A stretch of 44,335 nt of DNA from Eubacterium sp. (GTDB lineage Bacteria > Bacillota > Clostridia > Lachnospirales > Lachnospiraceae): NCBI GenBank assembly GCA_022769785.1, contig JALEIY010000023.1:1-44335 (forward strand). Direction: 5' to 3'. Positions within the stretch are counted from its first letter, which is position 1, and each line of letters begins with the position of its first letter. A program made the position numbers and the translations under genes. Shown piece after piece: positions 17,737 through 27,940 of this stretch. The notes under the pieces were generated by a model. The model did no database searches. It saw only the letters and a program-made list of their open reading frames with translations, and was not told the origin of the DNA.

Positions 17737-19701
17737 TTGGAAAATTTAAACTTTAAATATTTACAGAGCCTGGCGACACAATACCCGAATATTGCCAGAG
17801 CATCTACTGAGATAATTAATCTGCAGGCATTGTTAAACCTGCCGAAGGAGACAGAACATTTTGTGTCTGATATTCACGGAGAATATGAACAGTTCCTGCA
17901 CATTTTAAGGAATGGTTCCGGCGCAATCCGCAATAAGATTGAAGATGTATTTGGCAATACCCTTTGCGCCAGAGACAAAAAAAGTCTTGCCACTCTTATT
18001 TATTATCCGGAAGAAAAGATAGAACGGATGAAACAGGAGCTTTCGGAAGAGGATCTTTTAGACTGGTACAAGGTATCTCTTCACCGACTCATTGCGGTAT
18101 GTAAGGAATGTTCGGCAAAATATACCCGTTCCAAACTCAGAAAGAGTCTGCCGGAGGATTTTGCCTATATTCTTGAGGAACTGCTCAGTGAAAATAACCG
18201 GGTAGTTCAGAAAGAAGAATATTATAATGAGATTTTTGACACTATTATCCGTATTAACCGTGCCAGAGAGTTTATTGTAGCCATTTCCCAGGTGATTCAG
18301 ACGCTGACTGTCACAAGACTTCATGTTATCGGCGATGTTTTTGACCGGGGTCCGGGTCCGCATATCATCATGGACCATCTGATGAAGCACTGTACGGTAG
18401 ATTTCCAGTGGGGCAATCATGACGTTGTCTGGATGGGAGCCGCTTCCGGTCACGAAGCCTGCATCGCCAATGTTATCCGCTTGTCTGCAAGATACAACAA
18501 TCTTGATGTACTGGAAGACGGATACGGCATTAATCTTGTGCCGCTGGCAAGTTTTGCCATGGAGACCTATGCCAACGACCCGTGCGAATGCTTTTCCGTC
18601 CATGCGGAGGACCACCATCATCCGAGAGAAATCGAACTGAATATGAAGATGCATAAGGCGATTGCCATTATCCAGTTTAAGCTGGAAGGACAGGTGATTA
18701 AACGCCGTCCGGAGTTTAACATGGAAAAGCGGATGCTTCTGGATAAGATTGACTACGAAAACGGAACCATATGCATAGATGGAAAAACCTACGAGCTTCT
18801 GGACAAGTCATTCCCAACCATTGACCCGAAGGATCCGTTTAAGCTGTCTCCGGGAGAAGAGAGCCTCATGAACCGGCTTCGCATGAACTTCAGAAACTGC
18901 GACAAGCTGCAGGAACATATTCGTTTCATGTTTAATAAAGGAAGTCTGTATCTTCGCTGCAATTCCAATCTCCTTTATCATGGCTGTGTGCCTCTTGATG
19001 AAAACGGCAATTTCCGTAAAGTAAAAATCGGCAAAAAGGAATATGCCGGAAAAGAGCTTTACGATGTCCTGGAATACTATGCGAGAAAAGGATATTATGA
19101 GCAGCAGGATAACCGGGAAGAGCATGAATACGGCAAGGATATTATGTGGTACATCTGGTCCAATGAGAATTCTCCTGTCTACGGAAAAGAAAAAATGGCG
19201 ACCTTTGAGCGTTATTTTATCGCCGACAAGGAAGTGCAGGAAGAAAAGAAGGACTATTATTACCAGCTCATTGACCGGGAAGATGTTGCGAACCGCATTC
19301 TCGAAGAGTTTGGTATGGATCCGGAAAAATCGCACATTATCAACGGACATATGCCGGTTAAAACCGTAAAAGGCGAATCACCGGTAAAATGCGGCGGTAA
19401 AGTCATGATTATCGACGGTGGTTTTTCCAAAGCTTACCGGGGTCAGACCGGTATTGCCGGATATACTCTCATTTATAATTCCAGAGGTCTGCGTCTTGTT
19501 TCCCACGAGACATTTACCTCTACGGAAGATATGATTGAAAAAGAAAAAGACGTTTTCTCCGATACCGTCATTATGGAGTTCTCCAAACATCGGGAACGGG
19601 TTGCGGATACGGAAAACGGAAAACAGATTCGCGAAAAAATCAAGGATCTGGAAGAACTTTTGCATGCATACCGTTCCGGACGGATTCTTGAACAGGAATA
19701 A
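17737..19701 (+). CDS. fbp: Fructose-1,6-bisphosphatase, class III
   Basis: TTG start with GGAGGAGG RBS. FVSDIHGEYEQFLHILRNGSG, VIGDVFDRGPGPHIIMDHLM, WGNHDVVWMGAASGHEACIANVIRLSARYNN, INGHMPVKTVKGESPVKCGGKVMIIDGGFSKAYRGQTGIAGYTLIYNSRGLRLVSHE. Confidence 0.95.
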   Translation: MENLNFKYLQSLATQYPNIARASTEIINLQALLNLPKETEHFVSDIHGEYEQFLHILRNGSGAIRNKIEDVFGNTLCARDKKSLATLIYYPEEKIERMKQELSEEDLLDWYKVSLHRLIAVCKECSAKYTRSKLRKSLPEDFAYILEELLSENNRVVQKEEYYNEIFDTIIRINRAREFIVAISQVIQTLTVTRLHVIGDVFDRGPGPHIIMDHLMKHCTVDFQWGNHDVVWMGAASGHEACIANVIRLSARYNNLDVLEDGYGINLVPLASFAMETYANDPCECFSVHAEDHHHPREIELNMKMHKAIAIIQFKLEGQVIKRRPEFNMEKRMLLDKIDYENGTICIDGKTYELLDKSFPTIDPKDPFKLSPGEESLMNRLRMNFRNCDKLQEHIRFMFNKGSLYLRCNSNLLYHGCVPLDENGNFRKVKIGKKEYAGKELYDVLEYYARKGYYEQQDNREEHEYGKDIMWYIWSNENSPVYGKEKMATFERYFIADKEVQEEKKDYYYQLIDREDVANRILEEFGMDPEKSHIINGHMPVKTVKGESPVKCGGKVMIIDGGFSKAYRGQTGIAGYTLIYNSRGLRLVSHETFTSTEDMIEKEKDVFSDTVIMEFSKHRERVADTENGKQIREKIKDLEELLHAYRSGRILEQE

Positions 19702-19781
19702 TATATTACATAATAATCAACATTTCAGAAGGAGTCCCCCGCTTCAAGCGCGCAGAACGCTAAGCGGAGGGTAATCAACTG

Positions 19782-19810
19782 GGCGCTGCGAAAAAACGCG
19801 GCGCCTTTTT
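19782..19810 (+). terminator. Rho-independent terminator after fbp
   Basis: GGCGCtGCG-AAAAAA-CGCgGCGCC-TTTTT. Confidence 0.75.
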
Positions 19811-20052
19811 GGTTTTGCATTGCCGGCGGCAAAACAGAAGGAGCAGCTTTCGTTGCATAGAAATGACAGATGCCGCAATTGAGTCGGAAGGGGAAAATGC
19901 CGTATTCAGAGAGGTGTTCATTCATTTTTTGGGGAAATATTGAATAAAACAAAGGATTTTCTTAATAATATGAAGTTTTCATAGCGAATTATTGTCATAA
20001 TGGCAGAAAGTATGTTAGAATACGAAACATACCAGATTCAGGAGGACAGACT

Positions 20053-22344
20053 ATGATTGAATTATTACAAAACGGTGCCTGGCTTGTAAATGGTACCCAG
20101 GTTATTGAAGATAATACAGAAGCACCGGCCCGTCTTGCCGAGGCAGCATGTCCTGCGGTGCCTTCTAAGGAAGAAGCGCGGAAAGGAACGATTGCTTACG
20201 GGATTTTAGAAGCGCACAATACAGCCGATAATATGGATAAGCTGAAGATTCGTTTTGACAAGCTGACTTCCCATGACATTACCTATGTCGGCATTATTCA
20301 GACTGCAAGAGCGTCAGGACTTGAGAAGTTCCCGATGCCATATGTTCTCACCAACTGCCACAACAGTCTCTGCGCAGTAGGCGGAACCATTAACGAAGAT
20401 GACCATATGTTTGGACTGACCTGTGCGAAAAAATACGGCGGCATCTACGTTCCACCACATCAGGCGGTCATCCATCAGTTTGCAAGAGAGATGCTGGCCT
20501 GCGGCGGTGCAATGATTTTAGGCTCTGATTCCCATACCCGTTATGGTGCATTGGGAACCATGGCTATGGGAGAAGGCGGACCGGAGCTGGTAAAACAGTT
20601 ATTAAATCAGACCTATGACATCAATATGCCGGGAATTATCGGCGTATATCTGACCGGAAGCCCGATTCCGGGTGTCGGCCCGCAGGATGTGGCGCTGGCG
20701 ATTATCGGTAAGGTATTTAAGAACGGTTATGTGAACAATAAAGTGATGGAGTTTGTCGGACCGGGCGTGGCATCCTTAAGCGCAGATTTCCGAATCGGCA
20801 TTGATGTTATGACAACAGAGACCACCTGTCTTTCCTCCATCTGGAAGACTGATGAGACTATCCGCGAATTTTACGAGATTCACGGAAGAGAAGCGGATTA
20901 TAAAGAACTGGCTCCGCAGCCGGTGGCATACTATGACGGCATGATTATGATTGATTTAAGTGAAATCCGACCGATGATTGCCATGCCGTTCCATCCAAGC
21001 AATACTTATACCATCGAAGAAATGAACGCAAACCTGGCAGATGTTCTTCATGACTGTGAGGAAAAGGCAAAAATCAGTCTGGACGGTCAGGTGGACTTCA
21101 CACTGCAGGATAAAGTACATAACGGCCGCCTTTACGTAGAGCAGGGAATCATCGCCGGATGTGCCGGCGGCGGTTTTGAGAACCTCTGTGCAGCGGCAGA
21201 CATTTTAAAGGGACGCTCCATCGGACCGGATGAGTTTACCTTAAGTGTTTATCCGGCAAGTACCCCGATTTTCATGGAACTGGTGAAAAACGGTGCAGCA
21301 GCAGACCTGATGGCAGCCGGTGCCATTGTAAAAACCGCATTCTGCGGCCCATGCTTCGGCGCCGGAGACACACCGTCCAATAACAGTCTGAGTATCCGTC
21401 ACTCCACCAGAAACTTCCCGAATCGGGAAGGCTCCAAGCTGCAAAACGGACAGATTGCCTCCGTGGCTCTGATGGATGCCCGTTCTATTGCTGCCACAGC
21501 AGCCAATAAAGGATATCTGACACCGGCCACAGACCTGGATGTAGAAATTAAAGGAAGAAAATATTACTTTGACAGCAGCATTTATGCTAACCGCGTCTTT
21601 GACAGCAAAGGAGTGGCTGACCCGTCCGTAGAGATTAAGTTTGGCCCGAACATTAAGGACTGGCCGGCAATGAGCCCGTTGCCGGAGCATATGATTTTAA
21701 AAGTGGTATCCGAGATTCATGATCCGGTTACTACCACCGATGAGCTGATTCCATCAGGAGAAACCTCCTCCTATCGTTCTAATCCGCTGGGACTGGCAGA
21801 ATTCACCTTATCCAGAAAGGACCCGGCTTACGTGGGACGTGCCAAAGAGGTTCGTGAGGCACAGAAAGCCATTGAAGCAGGCAAATGTCCGGTGGAGGCA
21901 CTGGGAGAACTGAAGGAAGTATTCCAGGCAATTCACAGTCAGTTTGAAGAAGTGGATAACACCAACGTGGGAATCGGAAGCACCATATTTGCCGTGAAGC
22001 CGGGCGACGGCTCCGCCAGAGAACAGGCGGCATCCTGCCAGAAAGTATTGGGCGGCTGGGCAAACATCGCCAACGAATACGCCACCAAGAGATATCGCTC
22101 CAATCTGATTAACTGGGGTATGCTCCCATTCCTGATTCCGGAGGGCGAGCTTCCGTTTGCCAATGGGGATTATATTTTCATTCCGGATGTGAAAAAGGCA
22201 GTTGCCTCAAAAGCAACAGAGTTTACTGCATATAAAGCAGAGAACGGCACACTCAAAGAGTTTACCTTACATATGGGAGAACTCACCGACGATGAAAGAG
22301 AAATCATCCTGAAGGGCTGCCTCATTAACTACAATAGAAGATAA
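20053..22344 (+). CDS. Aconitase-family hydratase (YbhJ-like / aconitate hydratase)
   Basis: [94 protein letters not shown]. Cys ligands of the Fe-S cluster are present. Confidence 0.88.
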   Translation: MIELLQNGAWLVNGTQVIEDNTEAPARLAEAACPAVPSKEEARKGTIAYGILEAHNTADNMDKLKIRFDKLTSHDITYVGIIQTARASGLEKFPMPYVLTNCHNSLCAVGGTINEDDHMFGLTCAKKYGGIYVPPHQAVIHQFAREMLACGGAMILGSDSHTRYGALGTMAMGEGGPELVKQLLNQTYDINMPGIIGVYLTGSPIPGVGPQDVALAIIGKVFKNGYVNNKVMEFVGPGVASLSADFRIGIDVMTTETTCLSSIWKTDETIREFYEIHGREADYKELAPQPVAYYDGMIMIDLSEIRPMIAMPFHPSNTYTIEEMNANLADVLHDCEEKAKISLDGQVDFTLQDKVHNGRLYVEQGIIAGCAGGGFENLCAAADILKGRSIGPDEFTLSVYPASTPIFMELVKNGAAADLMAAGAIVKTAFCGPCFGAGDTPSNNSLSIRHSTRNFPNREGSKLQNGQIASVALMDARSIAATAANKGYLTPATDLDVEIKGRKYYFDSSIYANRVFDSKGVADPSVEIKFGPNIKDWPAMSPLPEHMILKVVSEIHDPVTTTDELIPSGETSSYRSNPLGLAEFTLSRKDPAYVGRAKEVREAQKAIEAGKCPVEALGELKEVFQAIHSQFEEVDNTNVGIGSTIFAVKPGDGSAREQAASCQKVLGGWANIANEYATKRYRSNLINWGMLPFLIPEGELPFANGDYIFIPDVKKAVASKATEFTAYKAENGTLKEFTLHMGELTDDEREIILKGCLINYNRR

Positions 22345-22412
22345 GTACTGATGAAGTTAATCTTTTACTCTCATTTATGGGGGTGGGAGGCTTCTCCGGC
22401 AAGATAAAAACG

Positions 22413-22482
22413 AAAAGCGTCAACAGTGACATTTTGCTCATTCCATGATAAATGGGCAAAGTGTAGCTGGAGGCGCTTTTTT
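22413..22482 (+). terminator. Long imperfect hairpin terminator after hydratase
   Basis: AAAAGCGTCAACAGTGACATTTTGCTCAT / ATGGGCAAAGTGTAGCTGGAGGCGCTTTTTT fold back with G-U pairs. T tract at end. Confidence 0.65.
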
Positions 22483-22489
22483 GTGTCAT

Positions 22490-22668
22490 GTTCCGGGATG
22501 ACTCCCGGCGGGGCGAAAAGGAAGCAATCCCGGGGCGTATGCCCCGCTGTTTGTTTCATACGCCCCGTATCGTGGCAAAAAAAGGAATTTCCGGGGCGAG
22601 AGCCCCGCAAAAAGCCAGAACCGCCCCGTGCAAAGGCAGTGGTGTATCGAAAAAAACGCCGCTCCGGG
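22490..22668. repeat. GC-rich multi-hairpin intergenic element (copy B)
   Basis: Hairpins CCGGGA-tgac-TCCCGG, CGGGGCgtatGCCCCG and CGGGGCgagaGCCCCG (22592-22607). Resembles the minus strand of 4302-4321. Confidence 0.5.
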
Positions 22669-22702
22669 CAAGCTTCGCCTTAATGACATATATATTTACA
22701 AA

Positions 22703-22777
22703 TGTAAAAATAAATATAAACAAACAAGCAAAAAGTAATAAAAATCAATAAAAAAATGAAATATTGTAAAAATAAAT
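22703..22777 (+). promoter_or_regulatory. Two 13-nt direct repeats TGTAAAAATAAAT upstream of the sugar operon promoter
   Basis: Exact copies at 22703-22715 and 22765-22777. The first overlaps the palindrome TTTACAaaTGTAAA (22695-22708). Confidence 0.5.
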
Positions 22778-22789
22778 TGATTTTTAGTA

Positions 22790-22818
22790 TTGACAAAGCA
22801 TTGGGATGACATTATAAT
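22790..22818 (+). promoter_or_regulatory. Consensus sigma-A promoter of the carbohydrate operon
   Basis: TTGACA (22790-22795) - N17 - TATAAT (22813-22818), an exact consensus match. Confidence 0.88.
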
Positions 22819-22893
22819 CAAAGCAACAACAGGTAATAACATAAAGTGAAACGAAGCAAATACTATAAAAAATGAATCAGGAGGGTAATGAAA

Positions 22894-24072
22894 ATGAATG
22901 AGATTTTAAACATGACGATTAATGAGATGCCACAGACCGAGTTTGACTGTTCCTGCGGACATCATCACAGTTTCAGCGTACACGACATGGCCATCCGCAA
23001 AGGTGCCATCGAAGAACTTCCGAGAATGGCAGCTCCATTCAAGGATGGAAAGATTCTTGTTGTATTTGATAACAACACATATAAAGTAGCAGGAAAAAAA
23101 GCAGTAGAACTGTTAAAGGAAGACGGATTTAACGTAAAAGAGCTTCTTTTTGACACTGGGGATGACATTCTGATTCCGGATGAGAAGACACTGGGAAGAA
23201 TCGTACAGGAGCAGGATCTGGACGTATCCCTTATGGTTGCGGTAGGTTCCGGCGTTATCAATGACTCCGTAAAATTCGTAACGTCCAGAACCGGACTTCC
23301 ATACATCATCGTGGCAACCGCTCCATCCATGGACGGTTATGTGGCAGACGGTGCACCGATTATTTCTCAGGGATACAAGTATTCACCGGTTGCACATCTT
23401 ACCTACGGACTGATTGGAGATACTGATATTTTGCAGACAGCACCACAGGATCTGATTCAGGCAGGCTTTGGTGACGTAGTCGGAAAAATCACAGCAATTG
23501 CTGACTGGGATCTTTCCGTAAAAGCAAATGGAGATTACCGCTGCGATACCTGCGTGACACTGGTACAGAGAGCACTGGACAAATGCTTCTCCACAGCAGA
23601 AGGCTTAAAGACAAGAGATGCAGAATCCTTAGGAGCACTTCTTGAGGCACTGACACTGACAGGCGTTGCCATGGCACTGGTTAACATTTCCCGTCCGGCA
23701 TCCGGAGCAGAGCATATGCTTTCCCACTTCTGGGAGATGGACTTCATCGCAAGAGGTCTCAATCCAAACCATCATGGTATTCAGGTTGGAGTGGCTACCC
23801 CGGTTATCGCACGTTTCTTTGAAGAAATGGAAGACATTTTACCGGAAGGAACCAAAGAACTTTGCCCATCCGCAGAAGAAATCAGAGCACTGTTGGCAAA
23901 AGGCGGAGCACCGACAAGCCCGAAGGAGATTGGTATCAGCAGAGAGCTGTTCCATGAAAGCCTTGTAAAAGGCTACACCGTTCGTCCGCGTTACTCCATC
24001 CTGCAGTTCGCAAAAGATAAAGGACGTTTAGAGCGGATTGCAGACAAAATTACAGAAGAAATTTACGGTTAA
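22894..24072 (+). CDS. sn-glycerol-1-phosphate dehydrogenase family (AraM/EgsA-like) polyol-phosphate dehydrogenase
   Basis: VAVGSGVINDSVKFVTSRTGLPYIIVATAPSMDGYVADGAPIISQGYK...GFGDVVGKITAIADWDLS...GAEHMLSHFWEMD...NHHGIQVGVAT. RBS aggaggg at proper distance from ATG 22894. Confidence 0.85.
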   Translation: MNEILNMTINEMPQTEFDCSCGHHHSFSVHDMAIRKGAIEELPRMAAPFKDGKILVVFDNNTYKVAGKKAVELLKEDGFNVKELLFDTGDDILIPDEKTLGRIVQEQDLDVSLMVAVGSGVINDSVKFVTSRTGLPYIIVATAPSMDGYVADGAPIISQGYKYSPVAHLTYGLIGDTDILQTAPQDLIQAGFGDVVGKITAIADWDLSVKANGDYRCDTCVTLVQRALDKCFSTAEGLKTRDAESLGALLEALTLTGVAMALVNISRPASGAEHMLSHFWEMDFIARGLNPNHHGIQVGVATPVIARFFEEMEDILPEGTKELCPSAEEIRALLAKGGAPTSPKEIGISRELFHESLVKGYTVRPRYSILQFAKDKGRLERIADKITEEIYG

Positions 24073-24084
24073 GAGGGAAGATTC

Positions 24085-24879
24085 ATGCTGAAAAAAGAAG
24101 AGGCGTTAAAAGGAGTTAAATTATTTGTGCTGGATATGGACGGAACCGTTTATCTTGGTGACCAGCTGATTCCGGGTTCCCTGGATTTTATCCGTGAGGT
24201 TGAGGCCTCCGAAGACAGAGATTTCGTCTTTTTCACAAACAATGCTTCCAAAGTTCCGGCAGTTTATGTGGAAAAGCTTCATAAGCTGGGACTGGATGTC
24301 GATGAGAGCAAGGTGGTTACAGCCGGAGATGTCTGTGCCGAGTTTTTAAAAGTAAACTATCCGGGAGCAAAGGTATATCTGAACGGAACCCCTCTCCTGG
24401 AAGAAAACTGGAAACAAAAAGGGATACAGCTGGTGGAAGAAGATCCGGATGTGGCCGTACAGAGCTTCGACACAACACTGACTTATAAAAAACTGGACAG
24501 AATCTGTCATTATGTGCGCAACGGAGTGCCGTTTATCGCAACACATATGGATACCAACTGTCCGACGGAATACGGATTTATGCCGGACTGCGGCGCAATG
24601 TGCAGTCTGATAACAGATTCCACGGGAGTAGCGCCAAGATTCCTTGGCAAACCATGGAAAGAAACCGTGGAGATGATTACAGAAATTACCGGATATAAAC
24701 CGGAAAAGATGGCATTTGTGGGAGACCGCTTATACACAGATGTCGCAACCGGCGTCAAAAACGGAGCAAAAGGCTTCCTGGTTCTTACCGGAGAGGCAAC
24801 CATGAAAACCGTAGAAGAATCGGATGTAGAACCGACCTGCATTTATGATTCTCTTAATGAAATGAGACAGTATTTATAG
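24085..24879 (+). CDS. HAD-IIA family phosphatase (NagD-like)
   Basis: LFVLDMDGTVYLGDQLIPGSLDFIREVE...FFTNNASK...FVGDRLYTDVATGVKNGAKGFLVLTGEAT. Confidence 0.9.
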   Translation: MLKKEEALKGVKLFVLDMDGTVYLGDQLIPGSLDFIREVEASEDRDFVFFTNNASKVPAVYVEKLHKLGLDVDESKVVTAGDVCAEFLKVNYPGAKVYLNGTPLLEENWKQKGIQLVEEDPDVAVQSFDTTLTYKKLDRICHYVRNGVPFIATHMDTNCPTEYGFMPDCGAMCSLITDSTGVAPRFLGKPWKETVEMITEITGYKPEKMAFVGDRLYTDVATGVKNGAKGFLVLTGEATMKTVEESDVEPTCIYDSLNEMRQYL

Positions 24880-24933
24880 TATAATATGAGGGTAAAATAA
24901 AATTACCCGTTTGGGAGAAAGGAAGAGTGTATT

Positions 24934-25371
24934 ATGAAAATCGTATTTGGATGTGACCCGAACGCAACAGAATTTAAAGAGCAGTTAATGGAATATGTAA
25001 AAAGCCTTGGACACGAAGTTGCAGATTTTGGCAGCGACGATCCGATTTATGCCAATGTAGCCATCAAATGTGCTCAGGCAGTTGCTGCAAAAGAATTTGA
25101 CCGTGGTATCGTTGTATGTGGTACCGGTATCGGCGTATCCATTGCGGCAAACAAAGTAAAAGGCGCATATGCGGCATGTATCCATGATGTTTATCAGGCA
25201 CAGAGAGCAGAGCTTTCCAACCATGCCAACATCATTACAATGGGTGCACAGGTTGTCGGTATTGAGCTGGCAAAATGTATGGTAAAAGAATATCTGTCCT
25301 GCACTTATGATCCAAACAGCAGATCCAAAGACAAAGTGCAGAGAATCGTTGATTTCGAAAACGAACAGTAA
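24934..25371 (+). CDS. RpiB/LacAB-family sugar-phosphate isomerase, divergent paralogue 1
   Basis: [108 protein letters not shown]. Confidence 0.9.
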   Translation: MKIVFGCDPNATEFKEQLMEYVKSLGHEVADFGSDDPIYANVAIKCAQAVAAKEFDRGIVVCGTGIGVSIAANKVKGAYAACIHDVYQAQRAELSNHANIITMGAQVVGIELAKCMVKEYLSCTYDPNSRSKDKVQRIVDFENEQ

Positions 25372-25414
25372 AAAGACAAATTTGTTGTCGACAAGAAAGA
25401 AGAAGAGGTATATT

Positions 25415-26068
25415 ATGAGATTTTTTATTGATACTGCTAATGTAGAAGATATTAAAAAAGCTAATGATATGGGTGTAATCTGTGGCGTAACAACCAATCC
25501 TTCCCTGATTGCAAAAGAAGGAAGAGATTTCAATGAGGTAATCGCTGAAATCGCCAGCATCGTAGATGGACCAATCAGCGGTGAAGTAAAAGCAACTACC
25601 ACCGATGCAGAAGGAATGATTGCAGAAGGAAAAGCAATCGCAGCAATTCATCCGAACATGGTTGTAAAGATTCCTATGACAGTAGAAGGTCTGAAAGCCT
25701 GCAAAGCATTAAGCGCAGAGGGAATCAAAACAAACGTAACTCTTATTTTCAATGCAAACCAGGCTCTGTTAGCAGCAAGAGCAGGCGCAACCTATGTATC
25801 TCCGTTCCTGGGACGTTTAGATGACATCAACGTTCGTGGTGTTGACCTGATTCGTGAAATCGCTGACATTTTTGCCGTAGCAGGCATTGATACACAGATT
25901 ATCGCAGCAAGTGTCCGTAATCCGATCCATGTAACAGACTGTGCTCTGGCAGGTGCGGATATTGCGACGGTTCCATATAAGGTAATCGAACAGATGACAA
26001 AGCATCCTCTGACTGACGCAGGAATTGCCAAGTTCCAGGCAGACTATAAAGCAGTATTTGGTGAATAA
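25415..26068 (+). CDS. Transaldolase (TalC/Fsa family)
   Basis: [39 protein letters not shown]...[56 protein letters not shown]. Confidence 0.93.
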   Translation: MRFFIDTANVEDIKKANDMGVICGVTTNPSLIAKEGRDFNEVIAEIASIVDGPISGEVKATTTDAEGMIAEGKAIAAIHPNMVVKIPMTVEGLKACKALSAEGIKTNVTLIFNANQALLAARAGATYVSPFLGRLDDINVRGVDLIREIADIFAVAGIDTQIIAASVRNPIHVTDCALAGADIATVPYKVIEQMTKHPLTDAGIAKFQADYKAVFGE

Positions 26069-26121
26069 ATTATTGTGAAAAGCGTCTCGACAATAAAGTA
26101 AAGAAGTATCAGGAGGATGAC

Positions 26122-26961
26122 ATGAATAAATTAGAACTTCAGAAAATGGCAAATGAAGTGCGTAAAGGAATTCTCACAGGTGTTCATGCGGCAAAAGCGG
26201 GACATCCGGGCGGTTCTTTATCTGCAACAGAAGTTTTCACCTATTTATATTTTGAAGAAATGAACATTGACCCGAAGAATCCGGAAGACCCGGATAGAGA
26301 CCGTTTCGTCCTGTCCAAAGGACATACGGCACCGGGACTTTATGCCACACTGGCAAACCGGGGATATTTTCCGGTAGAGGATTTACTGACATTAAGACAG
26401 ATTGGCTCCCATTTACAGGGACATCCATGCAAACAGCATACACCGGGTATTGATATGTCAAGCGGTTCCCTGGGACAGGGCATCTCCGCTGCCTGCGGTA
26501 TGGCTTTATCTGCAAAGCTGAGACAGAAGGATTACCGTGTATACACTCTTCTTGGTGACGGCGAGATTGAAGAAGGACAGGTATGGGAAGCTGCCATGTT
26601 TGCTGCAGCGAAAAAACTGGATAATCTGGTCGTTATCGTAGATAACAATGGTCTTCAGATTGACGGTTCCATTGAAGAAGTCAATTCCCCTTATCCAATC
26701 GATAAGAAATTCGAGGCATTTAATTTCCATGTAATCAATGTGGCAGACGGTAATGATTTTGACCAGCTTGATGCGGCATTCCGTGAAGCCAGAGAGACAA
26801 AAGGGGTTCCAACCGCTATTATCATGAAAACAGTCAAAGGAAAAGGCATTTCCTTTATGGAAAATCAGGTATCCTGGCATGGAAGTGCTCCGAACGATGA
26901 GCAGTATGCAACAGCCATGGAAGAGTTAAAGAAAGTGGAGGAAGCATTATGTCAGAAGTAA
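26122..26961 (+). CDS. Transketolase, N-terminal subunit
   Basis: AGHPGGSLSATEVFTYLYFEEM...DRFVLSKGHTAPGLYATLANRGYF...GDGEIEEGQVWEAAMFAAAKKLDNLVVIVDNNGLQIDG. Confidence 0.95.
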   Translation: MNKLELQKMANEVRKGILTGVHAAKAGHPGGSLSATEVFTYLYFEEMNIDPKNPEDPDRDRFVLSKGHTAPGLYATLANRGYFPVEDLLTLRQIGSHLQGHPCKQHTPGIDMSSGSLGQGISAACGMALSAKLRQKDYRVYTLLGDGEIEEGQVWEAAMFAAAKKLDNLVVIVDNNGLQIDGSIEEVNSPYPIDKKFEAFNFHVINVADGNDFDQLDAAFREARETKGVPTAIIMKTVKGKGISFMENQVSWHGSAPNDEQYATAMEELKKVEEALCQK

Positions 26962-27896
26962 AGAAGATCGCAACCAGAGCCAGCTATGGAGAAGCATTAA
27001 TTGAACTTGGAAAAGAGCATGATAATCTGGTCGTTCTGGATGCCGACCTTGCGGCAGCAACCCAGACCGGTAAGTTTAAAAAAGTCTTTCCGGAAAGATT
27101 CTTTGACTGTGGTATTGCCGAATCCAATCTGATGGGCGTGGCAGCCGGACTGGCAACCACAGGAATGGTACCATTTGCAAGTACATTTGCCATGTTTGCG
27201 GCAGGTCGTGCATTTGAGCAGGTAAGAAACTCCATCGGATATCCGCATCTCAACGTGAAAATCGGTGCAACTCATGCCGGTATTTCCGTAGGAGAAGACG
27301 GTGCAACCCATCAGTGTAACGAAGATATCGCATTGATGAGAACAATTCCGGGTATGACAATCATCAACCCGGCCGATGATGTAGAGGCAAAAGCAGCCGT
27401 AAGAGCAGCTTATGAGATGGACGGACCGGTTTATCTTCGATTCGGTCGTCTTGCAGTTCCGGTAATCAACGACACCCCGGATTATAAATTTGAAATTGGT
27501 AAGGGAATTACATTAAAAGAAGGAAAAGACGTTGCCATTATCGCAACAGGACTTTGCGTAAACTCTGCTCTGGAAGCAGCAGAAATGCTTGTCAAAGATG
27601 GAATTGACGCAAAAGTCATCAACATTCACACAATCAAGCCGTTAGACGAAGAGCTTATCGTGGCAGCGGCAAAGGAAACGGGCAAAGTCGTTACAGTAGA
27701 GGAACATTCCGTAATCGGAGGCCTCGGGGGAGCTGTATGCGAAGTGCTCAGTGAAAAAGCACCGGTTCCGGTAAAACGAATTGGTGTAAATGATGTGTTT
27801 GGAGAGTCTGGTCCTGCAGTGAAGCTTATTGAGAAATATGGTTTAGACGGCAAAGGGGTTTACAGTTCAGTGAAAGCATTCTGCGCAGACTTCTAA
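26949..27896 (+). CDS. Transketolase, C-terminal subunit
   Basis: ATRASYGEALIELGKEHDNLVVLDADLAAATQTGKFKKVFPERFFDCGIAESNLMGVAAGLATTG...; overlaps the N subunit by 13 nt. Confidence 0.95.
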   Translation: MSEVKKIATRASYGEALIELGKEHDNLVVLDADLAAATQTGKFKKVFPERFFDCGIAESNLMGVAAGLATTGMVPFASTFAMFAAGRAFEQVRNSIGYPHLNVKIGATHAGISVGEDGATHQCNEDIALMRTIPGMTIINPADDVEAKAAVRAAYEMDGPVYLRFGRLAVPVINDTPDYKFEIGKGITLKEGKDVAIIATGLCVNSALEAAEMLVKDGIDAKVINIHTIKPLDEELIVAAAKETGKVVTVEEHSVIGGLGGAVCEVLSEKAPVPVKRIGVNDVFGESGPAVKLIEKYGLDGKGVYSSVKAFCADF

Positions 27897-27940
27897 TGAT
27901 ATAACTATATACAAAAGCATTGGAGAAAGGAGCAACAAAA

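Noticed and set aside
22426-22482. CRISPR-like or tandem repeat array anywhere in the window
   Set aside because: No regularly spaced direct repeats with unique spacers were seen. Repetition is limited to palindromic elements and coding repeats in the surface protein.
22426-22751. Short ORFs of 79-87 aa on both strands in the hydratase-to-operon gap
   Set aside because: They cover a terminator and GC-rich hairpins, have no clear RBS, and have Arg/Pro/Lys-rich composition typical of chance ORFs in palindromic DNA.
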